The position numbers and the translations under genes were made by a program. From contig CM119267.1 of assembly GCA_051294375.1 (NCBI GenBank), forward strand, positions 367,523 to 431,522: a stretch of DNA of 64,000 nucleotides. Direction: 5' to 3'. The notes beneath the pieces are model-generated. The model was not told the origin of the DNA, did not search any database, and saw only the letters and a list, made by a program, of their open reading frames with translations. Each line of letters opens with the position of its first letter. The stretch's first letter is position 1. This DNA comes from Paraspadella gotoi (lineage: Eukaryota > Chaetognatha). Of the stretch, positions 46,518-59,200 are shown piece by piece.

Positions 46518-47955
46518 ATCCCCCTTCACCCTATGTGAGTCCATCCTAAACCGTCAAACCGTCAAACTGACTCAAAGCTGCTGCGAGTCTCGCCGACATT
46601 TATCCCGTCCGCCTCCTCCTCCGCCTCCTCTTTCTCTTCTTCTTCTTCCCGCAGCCCAGCCTTTGCTCGCAGCAGAGCCGCGCCCCGATCTTGACACAGC
46701 TGTTAAGCAGCGGCATAAAATCCGGAGCGGGATTAAATCCGCTGCAGCACAAACCGCGCGTCGACGCAGCTGGAAATCCTCTTCAGTTCAGTACTTGAGC
46801 CTTTTCCCTCACCCCCCCCCACCCGCGTGGGCCTCCGACCCGGCTTCCCAGGATCGGGTCGAAGCCGGTCCGGCACACGAAGCCGGCCTGACACGCCGGG
46901 TACTTTTTTTGGCCTCTGCGAAACCACGAGGCGAGAAGGGAGAACGAAAGGGGAAAGAATTAAAATTTTGGACTTTTGGCTCTCTTATTCGAGAGAGCCC
47001 CATTTCTGTTTTACTTTAAAATTTAATTTTTATTTTAATATTTAATATAAACATATTTTTAAACCTATAAACTGATCCCAAACCCTAATTCCTAATCGAG
47101 GATTAGTAATCTTAATCCTAAGCCTAATCCTAAATCTTAATCTTAAACCCTTATTCCTAGTTTTTAACCCTAAACGGGTCGTTCTGGGAAAATAGGACGT
47201 TGCGTATCTTATTCGTGAGGCAAGTTTAAGTTCAATTTTTTTTTTCTGAAATAATTGCGGTTGCATGAAGATCTTATGTTAACAATAAACGTGAACAAAA
47301 AAGGTAAATAAAAAAGAGATCAGTGGACAAAGTCAAGCAACTCCGTCCACATGAGACGGCAGCTCAATCACGGGATTCCAACTATAAGTGAAACAAAACA
47401 GATAGCCTCGACTCCAAACCCCTTTTTCCCCTCGATCGCGAAACAGGGAAACTTGAGATCAAGATATCAATTCCTAAGCCGTCTCTCCCTACGGCAACGC
47501 TCGCATTGGCCACCACGAACTCCGAGGGGCAGAACGATTAGTGGTGCTGCACAGTGCACAGTGACCTATTGACCAATTCCACTCACTTGACTCACCTGGT
47601 TTAGTAGTGGGTAGAGACCAAGCGTGTCCTTGAGTACACGACACACGACCCATAACTAACCCAACACCCAAACCTAATTTATAGAATAAATTAAAATTAT
47701 AACATGACTTAATTCGTGGCGATATAATAGAAATGTTTAATGATTGATTATTCATTACTGGTGTTTATGTATAAAAGCAAAGTTCAGAACGTTTATGTCA
47801 GCGAAAGTCGGGCTTACAAGGAGAAAGATAAAGAATGGAGACTGGGTGAGAGAGAGAGAGAGAGAGAGAGAGTGAGACAGAGACAGATAAGAGGAGAATG
47901 CAATCAACCATGAATTGTTACAGTGAGAAGAATTCCCGGCCTTTCTGCAATGGGG

Positions 47956-47990
<35 letters not shown>

Positions 47991-49091
47991 CATTGAGAGT
48001 ACTTGTGAAAATTAAAGGAGTCCCTTTCACATGTTCTCTGTTTAGAGACGATCTTCGGTTGTGAGTTTTGGTGAAAAAGACTTAAGTAGATTAAGGATGA
48101 ATTCAAGCGAGATACAAATTTTGTGAGTCGCCTTCCGAACTCAGTTTATTAGGAATTGTATCACCGTAACGCTCGATATTTGCTGCTGACAAGTATCACA
48201 AATTTAACAAATTTCAGTCGTTATTTTTTTTTTTTTTTTTGAAGTCTGAAGAAAAAACAAAACAAAGAGAAAATAAAAAATCAATGTAAACAAACAAAAA
48301 ACAAAACTGCCGGTAAAAATATTATTATTTAATCGGTGTCGGTCAAAAAGTCTCTTCGTATGAAAAAAGTTTTCTGTTGTTGTGATTATTAATCTCAGTA
48401 TTGATCTCATTTTAATCTTATTTTTAATCTCAATTTTAATCTCACTTTTAATCTCATTTAAATTTTGATATTTCGTGAAGAGGACAGCAAATCGCAAGTT
48501 ATTCTTTAATCTTTAAACTTTCTATTTCTCAGCGTTATTATATAAATGTAAACCGATTTAGTTAACTATTAATAATTATTTATAAAAGTAAATATAAATT
48601 CAGAAAAAAATTCTTTAGAAAAATAAATATTCAGGTGGATTAACTTAGAAATAGTTTCGGAGCAGAAACTCGAGAAAGATTTTTTTTTCAGGAGAATAAG
48701 AAAAGAAATTTTTTATCATTAATCATTAATTATATTCAAGCGGCGAAAATTCTTAAATCTCTGCCAACTTGATATCACAAGAAAATAATAAAACCAAACG
48801 AACAAATCCATCAGCGCCAAAAAATTAATCACCTTCTGGCCTTGTTATCGTCATAGATTTATTATTATATTTGCCTAATATACCGCAGTACTACGCGAGG
48901 CTAAGACGATTATTTTTAAACACGATTCTTCACATTTCATTCGTTTTCCACGATCACGACTGACCAACATTCGAAGAACAAAACTGTGAGTCGTCGTCGT
49001 CGTCGTCGAAAACCAAACGTGAAAAAGCAAAGGAGTTTTGAAAACCAGGCAGAGGCCTTTCTCTTTCACCGTGATAATCGTAAAAGGTAAT

Positions 49092-49126
<35 letters not shown>

Positions 49127-50652
49127 ATCTCTCTCCTCTGTAAAAGGGAAAGGTTCAGGTGAGCGAAAGCGAAAGAAAAATGGCTTCTGACGTTAAAAGG
49201 GAAGAAAGGGAAGACAACGACAACAACAACAACAACTAGAAAAACAATAGACTCGACCGTCACGCAGTGCTTTACACCTTGACGTCATAACATAGTGGCA
49301 AAAGAAAGGACGGACCAATCACCCGACACCAACACATGAAACAACCAACATAGACAAAATCAATAGGTACTCGAACCTGTCACTGACTCGCCAAGACTGC
49401 TAGAGTTTCAAAAAAATAATTAGTTTTAAAGAAAGAGACAGTGCAGCGTAGAGCGAGGAGAGTAGAGAGAGAGACAAGACGAGACGAGAGCACGAGAGAC
49501 GAGACGAGAGGAGAGNNNNNNNNNNNNNNNNNNNNNNNNNGAGAGAGAGAGAGAGAGAGCGTCAAACGACCCACGAAAAAGTAAATAAACATTTTCTTGA
49601 TTAAAATTCGAAAATTAAGTTGGTAAGAAAATCGCGACTAAAAAAAATAGCGAATTAATTAAACAAAAAAACTATCTCTCTCTCTCTCTCTCTCTTACCA
49701 TGACCAATTGTTATTTTCTCACGCCACATCTTTCACAATCGTCCTCCTTCAATCAAGAAACTGGTGAAGTCACCACAACAACGACAACAACAACGACGAC
49801 AACGCTTAACGCGTGAATGGATTCACGAGTTGTGAAGATGAAATGGATTCACAGCGTGACCTTGAGATGCGATTGGTCACTTCGTCACTCACCCTAAATA
49901 CGAAAGGAATTCGGTCACGTGACTGTCTACGAATCCCTTATCCTGGAGTCTCGACTCTCCGCCGCAGCCGCAGGAAAGCAGCGGCAGAAATGCTGCAGCC
50001 ATTTCCTGCCAACTCTCGTAAACATTAGAAACGAAATTGATACAATACAATATAAAATTATCCATTCAGTTAATATATTAGCTATCAGGCCCCTGACTTT
50101 GGACAGGCTTTCTTGGTTTAAGACCTCCATCACAGTTACATAGCAGTTCCTTGCAAACTTCCAATCAAGACTCTCTCTCTGTCTCGTTTATTTACTCCCA
50201 AAGTACCTGGTTTCCCTATCAATGAAGTAGGATGTTTATTTTTTTTAATAACCCGTTTATATAGTTGTGAAATATATTTCGTCTCATGTAGCGCTTTCCC
50301 TTTTTTGTTCAATATTTTTACGGCCATTTTTACCCTTAATATCCGAGTGAATTTGAGTTAATTTCAGTCGTACTTATTATAAAGTACGAGAGTTTCCGAG
50401 GGATCTCTATAAAGAATTAAAACGTTTTAACCTTTACTATACGACTTTTCCTTGGCGACTCACGTTGAGACGATTCGTTACGGGCGAAACATCAGACGCT
50501 CGTCCGCGCTCGCATGAGAATAAGCGACAATTCTCACTGGATAAACGATTCCTCGCTTCGCGATACGACGTCTACGAAACAATTTAATCCTATGCTTAAC
50601 AACTTCTCGTAATTAACGAACAAACGAACGAACAAACGAACGAACGAACGAA
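46336..50652 (+). repeat. 4.3-kb tandem duplication, copy 1
   Basis: Collinear with 50,661-54,831 from the CAATAATCGTTTTATGTTAA start to the (GAAC)n end. Contents shared by both copies: CT microsatellites, a GC-rich patch with the ACCCGCGTGGGCCTCCGACC word, a GAGAGAGCCCCATTTCTGTT head with CCTAATCC tail, GA and GAAA repeats, T-homopolymers, AT-rich sequence, and an element of family F. No ORF in it is convincing. This copy alone carries about 120 bp at 49264-49384 and a 25-N gap at 49516-49540. Confidence 0.85.
50045..50340 (+). repeat. Interspersed element family F (also 54185-54480 and 58692-58945)
   Basis: Landmarks are ATCCATTCAGTTAATATATT, CCCCTGACTTTGGACAGGCT, AATCAAGACTCTCTC, CAAAGTACCTGGTTTC and ACGGCCATTTTTACCC. 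A diverged copy lies in intron 6 of the glycosyltransferase gene, which shows it is dispersed and not just part of the local duplication. Confidence 0.65.
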
Positions 50653-50660
50653 GAGAGAGA

Positions 50661-53611
50661 TTTTAAATGCTTTATAATGTCAATAATCGTTTTATGTTAA
50701 AATTGGTTATTGTTTTATATTTATAGTTTTGTGTAGTTATATTAGTTATATTAGTCTGTAATTGACTACAAAACAACTTTCTGGTTAATAACAAGACATG
50801 ACTCTCTCTCTTTCATCTCTCTCTCTCTCTCTCTCTCATCCCCTTCACCCTATGTGAGTCCATCCTAAAACCGTCAAAACCGTCAACTGACTCAAAGCTG
50901 TGCGAGTTCTCGCCGACATTTATCCCGCGCCTCCTCCTCCGCCTCCTCTTTCTCTTCTCTTCTTCCGCAGCCCAGCCTTTGCTCGCAGCAGAGCCGCGCC
51001 CCGATCTTGACACAGCTGTTAAGCAGCGGCATAAAATCCGGAGCGGGGATTAAATCCGCTGCAGCACAAACCGCGCGTCGACGCAGCTGGAAATCCTCTT
51101 CAGTTCAGTACTTGAGCCTTTTCCCTCACCCCCCCCCACCCGCGTGGGCCTCCGACCGGCTTCCCAGGATCGGGTCGAAGCCGGTCCGGCACAGCGGAAG
51201 CCGGCGTGACACGCCGGGTATACTTTTTTTGGCTCTGCGAAAACCACGAGGCGAGAAGGGAGAACGAAAGGGGAAAGAATTAAAAATTTTGGACTTTTGG
51301 CTCTCTTATTCGAGAGAGCCCATTTCTGTTTTTACTTTAAAATTTAATTTTTTTTAATATTTAATATAAACATATTTTTAAACCTATAAACTGATCCCAA
51401 ACCTTAATTCCTAATCGAGGATTATTAACTTAATCCTAAGCCTAATCCTAAAACTTAATCTTAAACCCTTATTCCTAGTTTTTAACCCTAAACGGGTCGT
51501 TCTGGAAAATAGGACGTTGCGTATTATTCGTGAAGGCAAGTTTAAGGTTCAATTTTTTTTTTCTGAAATAAATTGCGGTATGCTTGAAGAATCTTATGTT
51601 AAATAAACGGTGAACAAAAAAAGGTAAATAAAAAAGAATGCAAGTGGACACAAGTCAAGCAACTCCGTCAATGAGACGCGCAAGCTCAATCATTGGGAAT
51701 TTCAACTATAGTAAACAAAACAGAATAGCCTCGACTCCAAACCCCTTTTTCCCCTCGATCGGAATCAGGGAAACTTGAGATCAAGATATCAATTCCTTAG
51801 CCGTCTCTCCCTACGGCAACGCTCGGCATTGGCCACCACGAACTCCGAGGGGCAGAACGATTAGTGGTGCTGCACAGTGCACAGTGACCTAATTGACCAA
51901 TTCCACTCACTTGACTCACCCTGGTTTAGTAGTGGGTAGAGACCAAGCGGTGTCCTTGAGTACACGACACACGACCCATAACTAACCATCACCCAAACCT
52001 AATTATAGTAATAAAATTAAGATTATACATTGACTTAAATTCGTGGGCGATATTAATAAAATGTTTAATGATTGATTATTCATTACTGGTGTTTATGTAT
52101 AAAGCAAGTTCAGAACGTTTATGTCAGCGAAAGTCGGCTTACAAGGGAGAAGATAAAGAATGGAGACTGGGTGAAGAGAGAGAGAGAGAGAGAGAGGAGA
52201 GAGTGAGACAGAGACAGATAAGAGGAGAATGCAATCACCATGAATTGTTACAGTGAGAAGAATTCCCGGCCTTTCTGCAATGGGGAAAGAAAGAAAGAAA
52301 GAAAGAAGAGAGAGAGAGACATTGAGAGTACTTGTGAAAATTAAAGGAGTCCCTTTCCACATGTTCTCTGTTTAGAGACGATCTTCGGTTTGTGAGTTTT
52401 GGTGAAAAAGACTTAAGTAGATTAAGGATGAATTCAAGCGAGATACAAATTTTGTGAGTCGCCTTCCGAACTCAGTTTATTAGGAATTGTATCACCGTAA
52501 CGCTCGATAATTTGCTGCTGACAAGTATCACAATTTACAAAATTTCAGTCGTTATTTTTTTTTTTTTTTTTGAAGTCTGAAAGAAAAAAGAAAAAAGAGA
52601 AAATAAAAAATCAATGTAAACCAAACAAAAAACAAAACTGCGGTAAAAATATTATTATTAATTCGGTGTCGTCAAAAAGTCTCTTCGTATGAAAAAAGTT
52701 TTCTGTTGTTGTGATTATTAATCTCAGTATTGATCTCATTTTAATCTTATTTTTTAATCTCAATTTTAATCTCACTTTTAAATCTTCAATTTAAATTTGA
52801 TATTTCGTGAAGAGGACAGCAAATGCAAGTTATTCTTTAATCTTTAAACTTTCTATTTCTCAGCGTTTATTATTATAAGTGTAAACCGATTTAGTAACTA
52901 TTAATAATTATTTATAAAGTAAATATAAATCAGAAAAAAATTCTTTAGAAAAATAAATATTCAGGTGGAGTTAACTTGAGAAATAGTTTTCGGAGCAGAA
53001 ACTCGAGAAAGATTTTTTTTTTCAGGAGAATAAGAAAAGAAATTTTTTTAATCATTAATGCATTAATTATAATTCAAGCGGCGAAAATTTTTAATGCTCT
53101 GCCAAACTTGATATCACAAGAAAATAATAACCAAACGAACAAATCCATCAGCGCCAAAAAATTAATCACTTCTGGCCTGTTATCGGTCATACATTTTTAT
53201 TATATTTGCCTAATATACGCGCAGTACTACGCGAGGCTAAGGACGATTATTTTTAACAACGATTCTTACATTTCATTTTTTCACGATCACGAAACATTCA
53301 GAACAAAACTGTGAGTCGTCGTCGTCGTCGGGAAAACCAAACGTGAAAAAGCAAAGGAGTTTTGAAAACCAGGCAGAGGCCTTTCTCTTCAACCGTGATA
53401 ATCGTAAAAGGTAATTTTCTCTCTCTCTCTCTCCTCTTCTCTCTCTCTCTCTCGGTAAAAGGGAAAGGTTCAGGTGAGCGAAACGAAAAGAAAATGGCTT
53501 CTGACGTTAAAAGGGAAGAAAGGGAAGACAACGACAACAACAACAACAACTAGAAAAACAATAGACTCGACCGTCACGACTCGCAACTGATTGCAAAAAA
53601 ATATTGTTTTA

Positions 53612-53684
<73 letters not shown>

Positions 53685-54831
53685 AGAGGAGCGTCAAACG
53701 ACGCCACGAAAATAAAATAAACATTTTCTTGATTAAAATTCGAAAATTAGTTGGTAAAGAAAAATCGCGACTAAAAAAAATAGCGAATTAATTAAACAAA
53801 AAAACTATCTCTCTCTCCTCTCGTCTCTCTCTCTTCTCTCATCCATGACCAATTGTTATTTTCTCACGCCACATCTTTCACAATCGTCCTCCTTCAAATC
53901 AAGAAACTGGTGAAGTCACCACAACAACACAACAACGACGAACAACGCTTAACGCGTGAATGGATTCACGAGTTGTGAAGAATGAAATGGATTCACGAGC
54001 GTGACCTTGAGATGCGCATTGGTCACTTCGTCACTCACCCTAAATACGAAAGGAATTCGTCACGTGACTGTCTACGAATCCCTTATCCTGGAGTCTCGAC
54101 TCTCCGCCGCAGCGCAGGAAAGCAGCGGCAGAAATGCTGCATTTCCTGCCAACTTCTCGTAAACATAGAAACGAAATTGATACAATACAATAAAATTATC
54201 CATTCAGTTAATATATTAGCTATCAGGCCCCTGACTTTGGACAGGCTTTCTTGTTTAAGACCTCCATCACAGTTCACATAGCAGTTCCTTGCCAAACTTT
54301 CCAATCAAGACTCTCTCTCTCGTCTCGTTTATTTACTCCCAAAGTACCTGGTTTCCCTATCAATGAAGTAGGATGTTTATTTTTTTTTAATAACCCGTTT
54401 ATATAGTTGTAAATATATTTCGCCTCATGTAGCGCTTTCCCTTTTTTGTTCAATATTTTTAACGGCCATTTTTACCCTTAATATCCGAGTGAATTTGAGT
54501 TAATTTCAGTCGTACTTATTATAAAGTACGAGAGTTTCGAGGATCTCTATAAAGAATTAAAACGTTTTAACCTTTAGTAAAGGCTTTACTATACGATTTT
54601 CCTTGGCGACTCACGTTGAGACGATTCGTTACGGGCGAAACATCAGACGCTCGTCCGCGCTCGCATGAGAATAAGCGACAATTCTCACTGGATAAACGAT
54701 TCCTCGCTTGCGATACGACGTCTACGAAACAATTTAATCCTATGCTTAACACTTCTCGTANNNNNNNNNNNNNNNNNNNNNNNNNATTAACGAACAAACG
54801 AACGAACAAACGAACGAACGAACGAACGAAC
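50661..54831 (+). repeat. 4.2-kb tandem duplication, copy 2
   Basis: Second copy of the block, different from copy 1 mainly by 1-2 base indels in homopolymers and by microsatellite length. Its 25-N gap (54761-54785) corresponds to zero missing bases in copy 1 (TTCTCGTA joined directly to ATTAACGAAC). Confidence 0.85.
54786..54831. repeat. (GAAC)n tetranucleotide run
   Basis: ACGAAC/AAACGAAC units, also at 50615-50652, marking the right edge of both duplication copies. Confidence 0.85.
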
Positions 54832-55462
54832 CCCTTTCAAATAGACATGCCACTCGATCAAATTGCGGATTTTATAAACCATGGTTCCCGATAGATCACT
54901 CCCTTAAGTATTAGATCGGGGAATACCATATTGTCCTCCGCTCTCTCATAACTGACATATAGGCTTTCGGTCCATTAATAATAATTAATAATAATAATGT
55001 AATGTTTCGAATCAGCGAGGGTAGCTAACCAACCTTAACAACTCATGCGACATATGAATGAAGGAAAGAATTGAAAGGATTTTTTTTTAAATTAGTTATG
55101 TTTTCTTTTATCTACTTTTGACGAGGAATTAAAATCTGTTAAAATTAATTAAAAGTTCATTTTGAAATTTTAGGATTTCTTAAGGATAGTACTATATATA
55201 AATTTAGCCTAATGTGAAAATTAAAAAAATATAAAATTATTTTTTTTTTTATAAATTAATGTTTACTGGTTGTACGTTGTTCATAATTAACAATTAGAAT
55301 TTTCATAAGTGACTATCACTACGCTCTTATTCATAAGTATGAACACTTTAGCTAACTTTTTTTTTTAAATCTTAATTCGTCTCGATTCACTACTAAATGC
55401 GCCGCCTTTAAATTTTTTCTTTTCACGAAAATTATAAATGAAAAGATTTTCTTTAATTCCAG
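54832..55462. other. Upstream region of the glycosyltransferase; foldback arm at about 55080-55340
   Basis: 55080-55340 matches the right arm of the 612-bp foldback element (TACTTTTGACGAGGAATT, AAGGATAGTACTATATATAA, end CACTACGC). The left arm is missing. 13 bp upstream of the start codon, TTTCTTTAATTCCAG (AG at 55461-55462) is a good acceptor. It implies either a spliced 5' untranslated exon or a spliced-leader trans-splice site. Confidence 0.6.
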
Positions 55463-55475
55463 GCAGACGTCTCCA

Positions 55476-55599
55476 ATGATGGAATGGACAAAAGGAGTTT
55501 TAATCCTCATTTCGCTTTCTTCATTTTACTTCATCTCTAATCATTTCTTAACTGGAGGACTTCCACGGCCTGGAATGTATTGCGTTACAAATTTCATAG
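55476..55599 (+). CDS. Glycosyltransferase exon 1: signal anchor
   Basis: ATG chosen as the first of two tandem ATGs after the upstream acceptor. It encodes the short cytosolic tail, the membrane segment (VLILISLSSFYFIS) and a stretch ending CVTNFI before ATAG|GTAAAT. Confidence 0.9.
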
Positions 55600-55974
55600 G
55601 TAAATAAAGGATTTTGATACAATGAAGGATTAAATAAAAATAATTAGAATTACTTTTATTAATATTAATATTAATAAATAAAACTTATCTAATAAAACCA
55701 CTCGAAAGAATATTTCTTTTTTTTTATTTCAGCCGAGAAATCTCCAGGTTCCGTCTCGTCGGCCGTCTCCGCCACTGAATTTGCCGGAAACAAAGTCCGA
55801 GATTTCCCAGCGAATCGCCGAGTCTTCGCCGACGGAATTTATCGGCGAAAAAGATGCGCCGGAAATTTTGGGCGGAGAGAGAATCTTGCAAAGGAGACGG
55901 AGTAAGATTATATTGGTTGTACCATTTTCATTTATTTAATTGTGTAAATCAATTAGTCAAGATTATTTTCTTAC

Positions 55975-56021
<47 letters not shown>

Positions 56022-56230
56022 TCGCTCACGCCCTCTCACAGCCCCTGCAGTGATAATTGGGCGGTTGTGACAACCATCTTTACTCCGCCTTCTGAATCCG
56101 TGAGACGATTTCTCTTCTCTACTGATTGGTGCGTCGTCGTCGTTGGCGACGCTGGAGGGCCAGAGGTAAGCAGTCGTCGTTGATTGGTCATGGTCAATCA
56201 AGATCTGTGCTTGGTAGCCTTGGTCATTTG

Positions 56231-56261
<31 letters not shown>

Positions 56262-59200
56262 AAATAACAACAAAAGCAAAAAATGTCGTAGGTTAACAAC
56301 GTTGACATTATGAAACAATCTAGTGACTAATTCAATCATACTTGTTTTTATTTAACTTATTTATTTTAACCTTTTAAGGATTATTACTTCAATTCTACTC
56401 TCGGTTCTAACATCGTATTTCTCTCCGCCAAATCTCAATCGAAAATAAACAACGCATTCGTCGACGCATTGCCATGGAGAAGTTTCGGACGCAAAAACGT
56501 CGGGTACGTAGATGGCGCTGCATCGCTTCGTCCCCGCTAGCCCAACCTTCATATCATTATTACAAGATCGCTGGTTCGATCCCAACGCCCAAGATCACTT
56601 TCGTTTCTCATTAATATACCTCATCCCCATTACTGCCATTAGTGCATAATTTATCATTTTATTTCTAGTTGCGCCGCGAAAACTCGTGGAGCAACTCTAT
56701 TAGTCACTTTTTGGTCGGTCTGTATGTCTGTCCGTCAGTCTGTCTCACTTAAAAATGCTCATAATTCGCCTATATTTGGTTGCTCTTATGTTAAGACAGA
56801 AATAAAACCTCAAATCTAAATGACTGCTAGCGCCGCCTTCAGGAAATCCTAAAACTAAAAAGAATAAAAGATGAAATTCCGATTCAGAGAGTGTCATAAA
56901 TGCACGGGCTAAGAAAGTCATTGTAGTCATGTCGTGTCATTTCATGTTGTCATGTGATCACACGTGAAGATAAAGTCACTGCGGCGCAAGACCTTGAATG
57001 AACCGATTTTTATTACAAGATTTTCACTTTGGTATTACAATCAAACAGGTATTTGTACGCGATCGCTCGTGGCGCCAAAATCATTTGGGATTTTGACGAT
57101 GACAATTTGTTAAAGTTCTGGATGGAAGGGGCAGCGCCCGACCCTAATTTGGACCTACGAACTTACCTCCGCCAACCAGAGAGTGAGTGGCACTTTTGTC
57201 AGAAAGCGACCAATTTCTGTTACTAAATCTTGAACTTGATTTTTGAATAATTAATTTTTACTTAATTATTAAGCTTAATCCTTAACCCTTAATTTTTAAT
57301 TAATACTTAATTCTAATCGCTAATCCTTAACTTTATCTTTGAACCCCATATCTTAATCTTTAAATGTATTCTTTAATAAAATACTGAACAAAATCATTCA
57401 CCTAACCTTAAACATTTATTTAACTTTTATCGTTAATTTTATGTGGATAAGGCACAAACTGGGCTGAAGATTATTATCCGTATCTTCTGTGCCTCTTGTA
57501 GCAGCCATAAAACGGATCCTGGGCTTGGAACCAGGCTTGAAGGTTTTCCAAGCCCTCAAAATGATTTATGTAAAAGATCCTGTCCTCACGCTTTCCGCAG
57601 GTTAGGTAGCGGGTTGGGATTGAACCCGGTACTTAGCGTCATGAGCTGATGGCTTTATTCAATGAGCCACCGGATCACGACTGTTTATAAGCAGGGTATG
57701 GTGGACTAAAATCCACCAACCGTTCATCAGCGGCCATTGGTGCCGGAAGCAAGTCATTCGCCTCCCAACCCAAAGGTCCGGGGTTCTAGCCCGGTGGCCG
57801 ACTAGCAGTTAAGAGGGACAGGGCGCTTAACCCGCCTGTAACACGGTGTTACAGCCTGATCCGAAGCTCAGGGACTGTTTATATTGAACGGTTCTGTCAC
57901 TAACACATAACAATTATCACTGTCTTTTCAAGGGTAAACTTATGCAATACCCAACTACACTTATTCTTTTTATCTAAAATTAAAAACTTGATTCTAAATT
58001 TGGAGTTGGAGCTGCCGGAGCTGGCATATTTGACTGGAGCTGGAGCTGGAGCTGAATTTATTTTCTTACTGGAGCTGGTGCTGAGATTATATCTTGGCCG
58101 GAGCTGGAGCTGAAAAATTTTTTTGGTCGGAGCTGGAGTTTGAGCTGGAGCTGGAGAAAAAATGGCCAGCTCCACAACCCTGGATTAAAGATTAAGTTAT
58201 AACTTTAATATAAGTTTTAAAATATGTTTAGGTTTAATTTTAAAGTTAAAATTAAACTCTGAGATAAACAGAATAGAGAGCCGCTTCTTTTGCCCAAGGT
58301 AAGTAAGTACTTGTTTTATCACAGAGCTTGGAATCGTAGAACCCGTTCTAAACGAGTCGACTCCAGCATTCAATCCTTACCCTCTCTTGGGCGCGCCTGA
58401 CTTACCTTCCTGGCCACGAGGGTTTCCTCTCAACCTCGTTCTCAAAAATTCCACCTGGGATCTCAAACTGAAACCGACGGAAAATGAAGTCAAATTCGGC
58501 GTCTTGCAATCTCTTGCAGATGTGCAGCCAGACGTTGATGCAGTCTATAGACTCACGAAAACAACGCCTTTTCTATTTCAACGACCAATTGCAAGGGCAG
58601 CGGCGCCTCCTTTTCAAGGTTGGTGTCTTCATTTATTGTTGCAAACTTGGCAGACGGAATAATATTGTTACTTTATTATTTAATTTATGAAATTGGTATA
58701 ACCATTCATTCAATAAATAAGCTATATTACCCCTGACTCTGGACAGGCTACCATCACTTTTACAAGATAATGACGAAGTAGGTCTCTTTAACCTTTCAAT
58801 CAAGACTCTCTCAGTCTTTTATATTCACTTCCAGAGTACCTGGCTTCTATGTTTTTGTTTACTTTAATTTCCTGAAGGCCACAATTTTTCAGGGTGAATT
58901 CAAATCATAACGAATTTTGAAACGTTTTAAAAAAGGCAATCTGTTTTTACATAATTTTTTTTTAAATGATTTCTAATAAGTGTTATTGTTTTTAATAGCT
59001 TTTATGTAATTTCTTTCCATTGCAGACGCCAATTATTCCTTCAAACCAAAACCAATCTTACGAGTCCCGTCCACTCACGTCTCGCCCTACAACGCTCAAG
59101 CTACTCTTCATTTCTACGACTCTTTTTGGTCACTCTATCTCCCCGTGACGGTCCACGGACGCGTCTCCGATATCTGGAGGTCGTACGCCGCTCAGGCGCT

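Noticed and set aside
56574-56584. tRNA gene in intron 4 (GGTTCGATCCC)
   Set aside because: The 3' acceptor CGCCC has no matching 5' strand and the D-arm is not recognisable.
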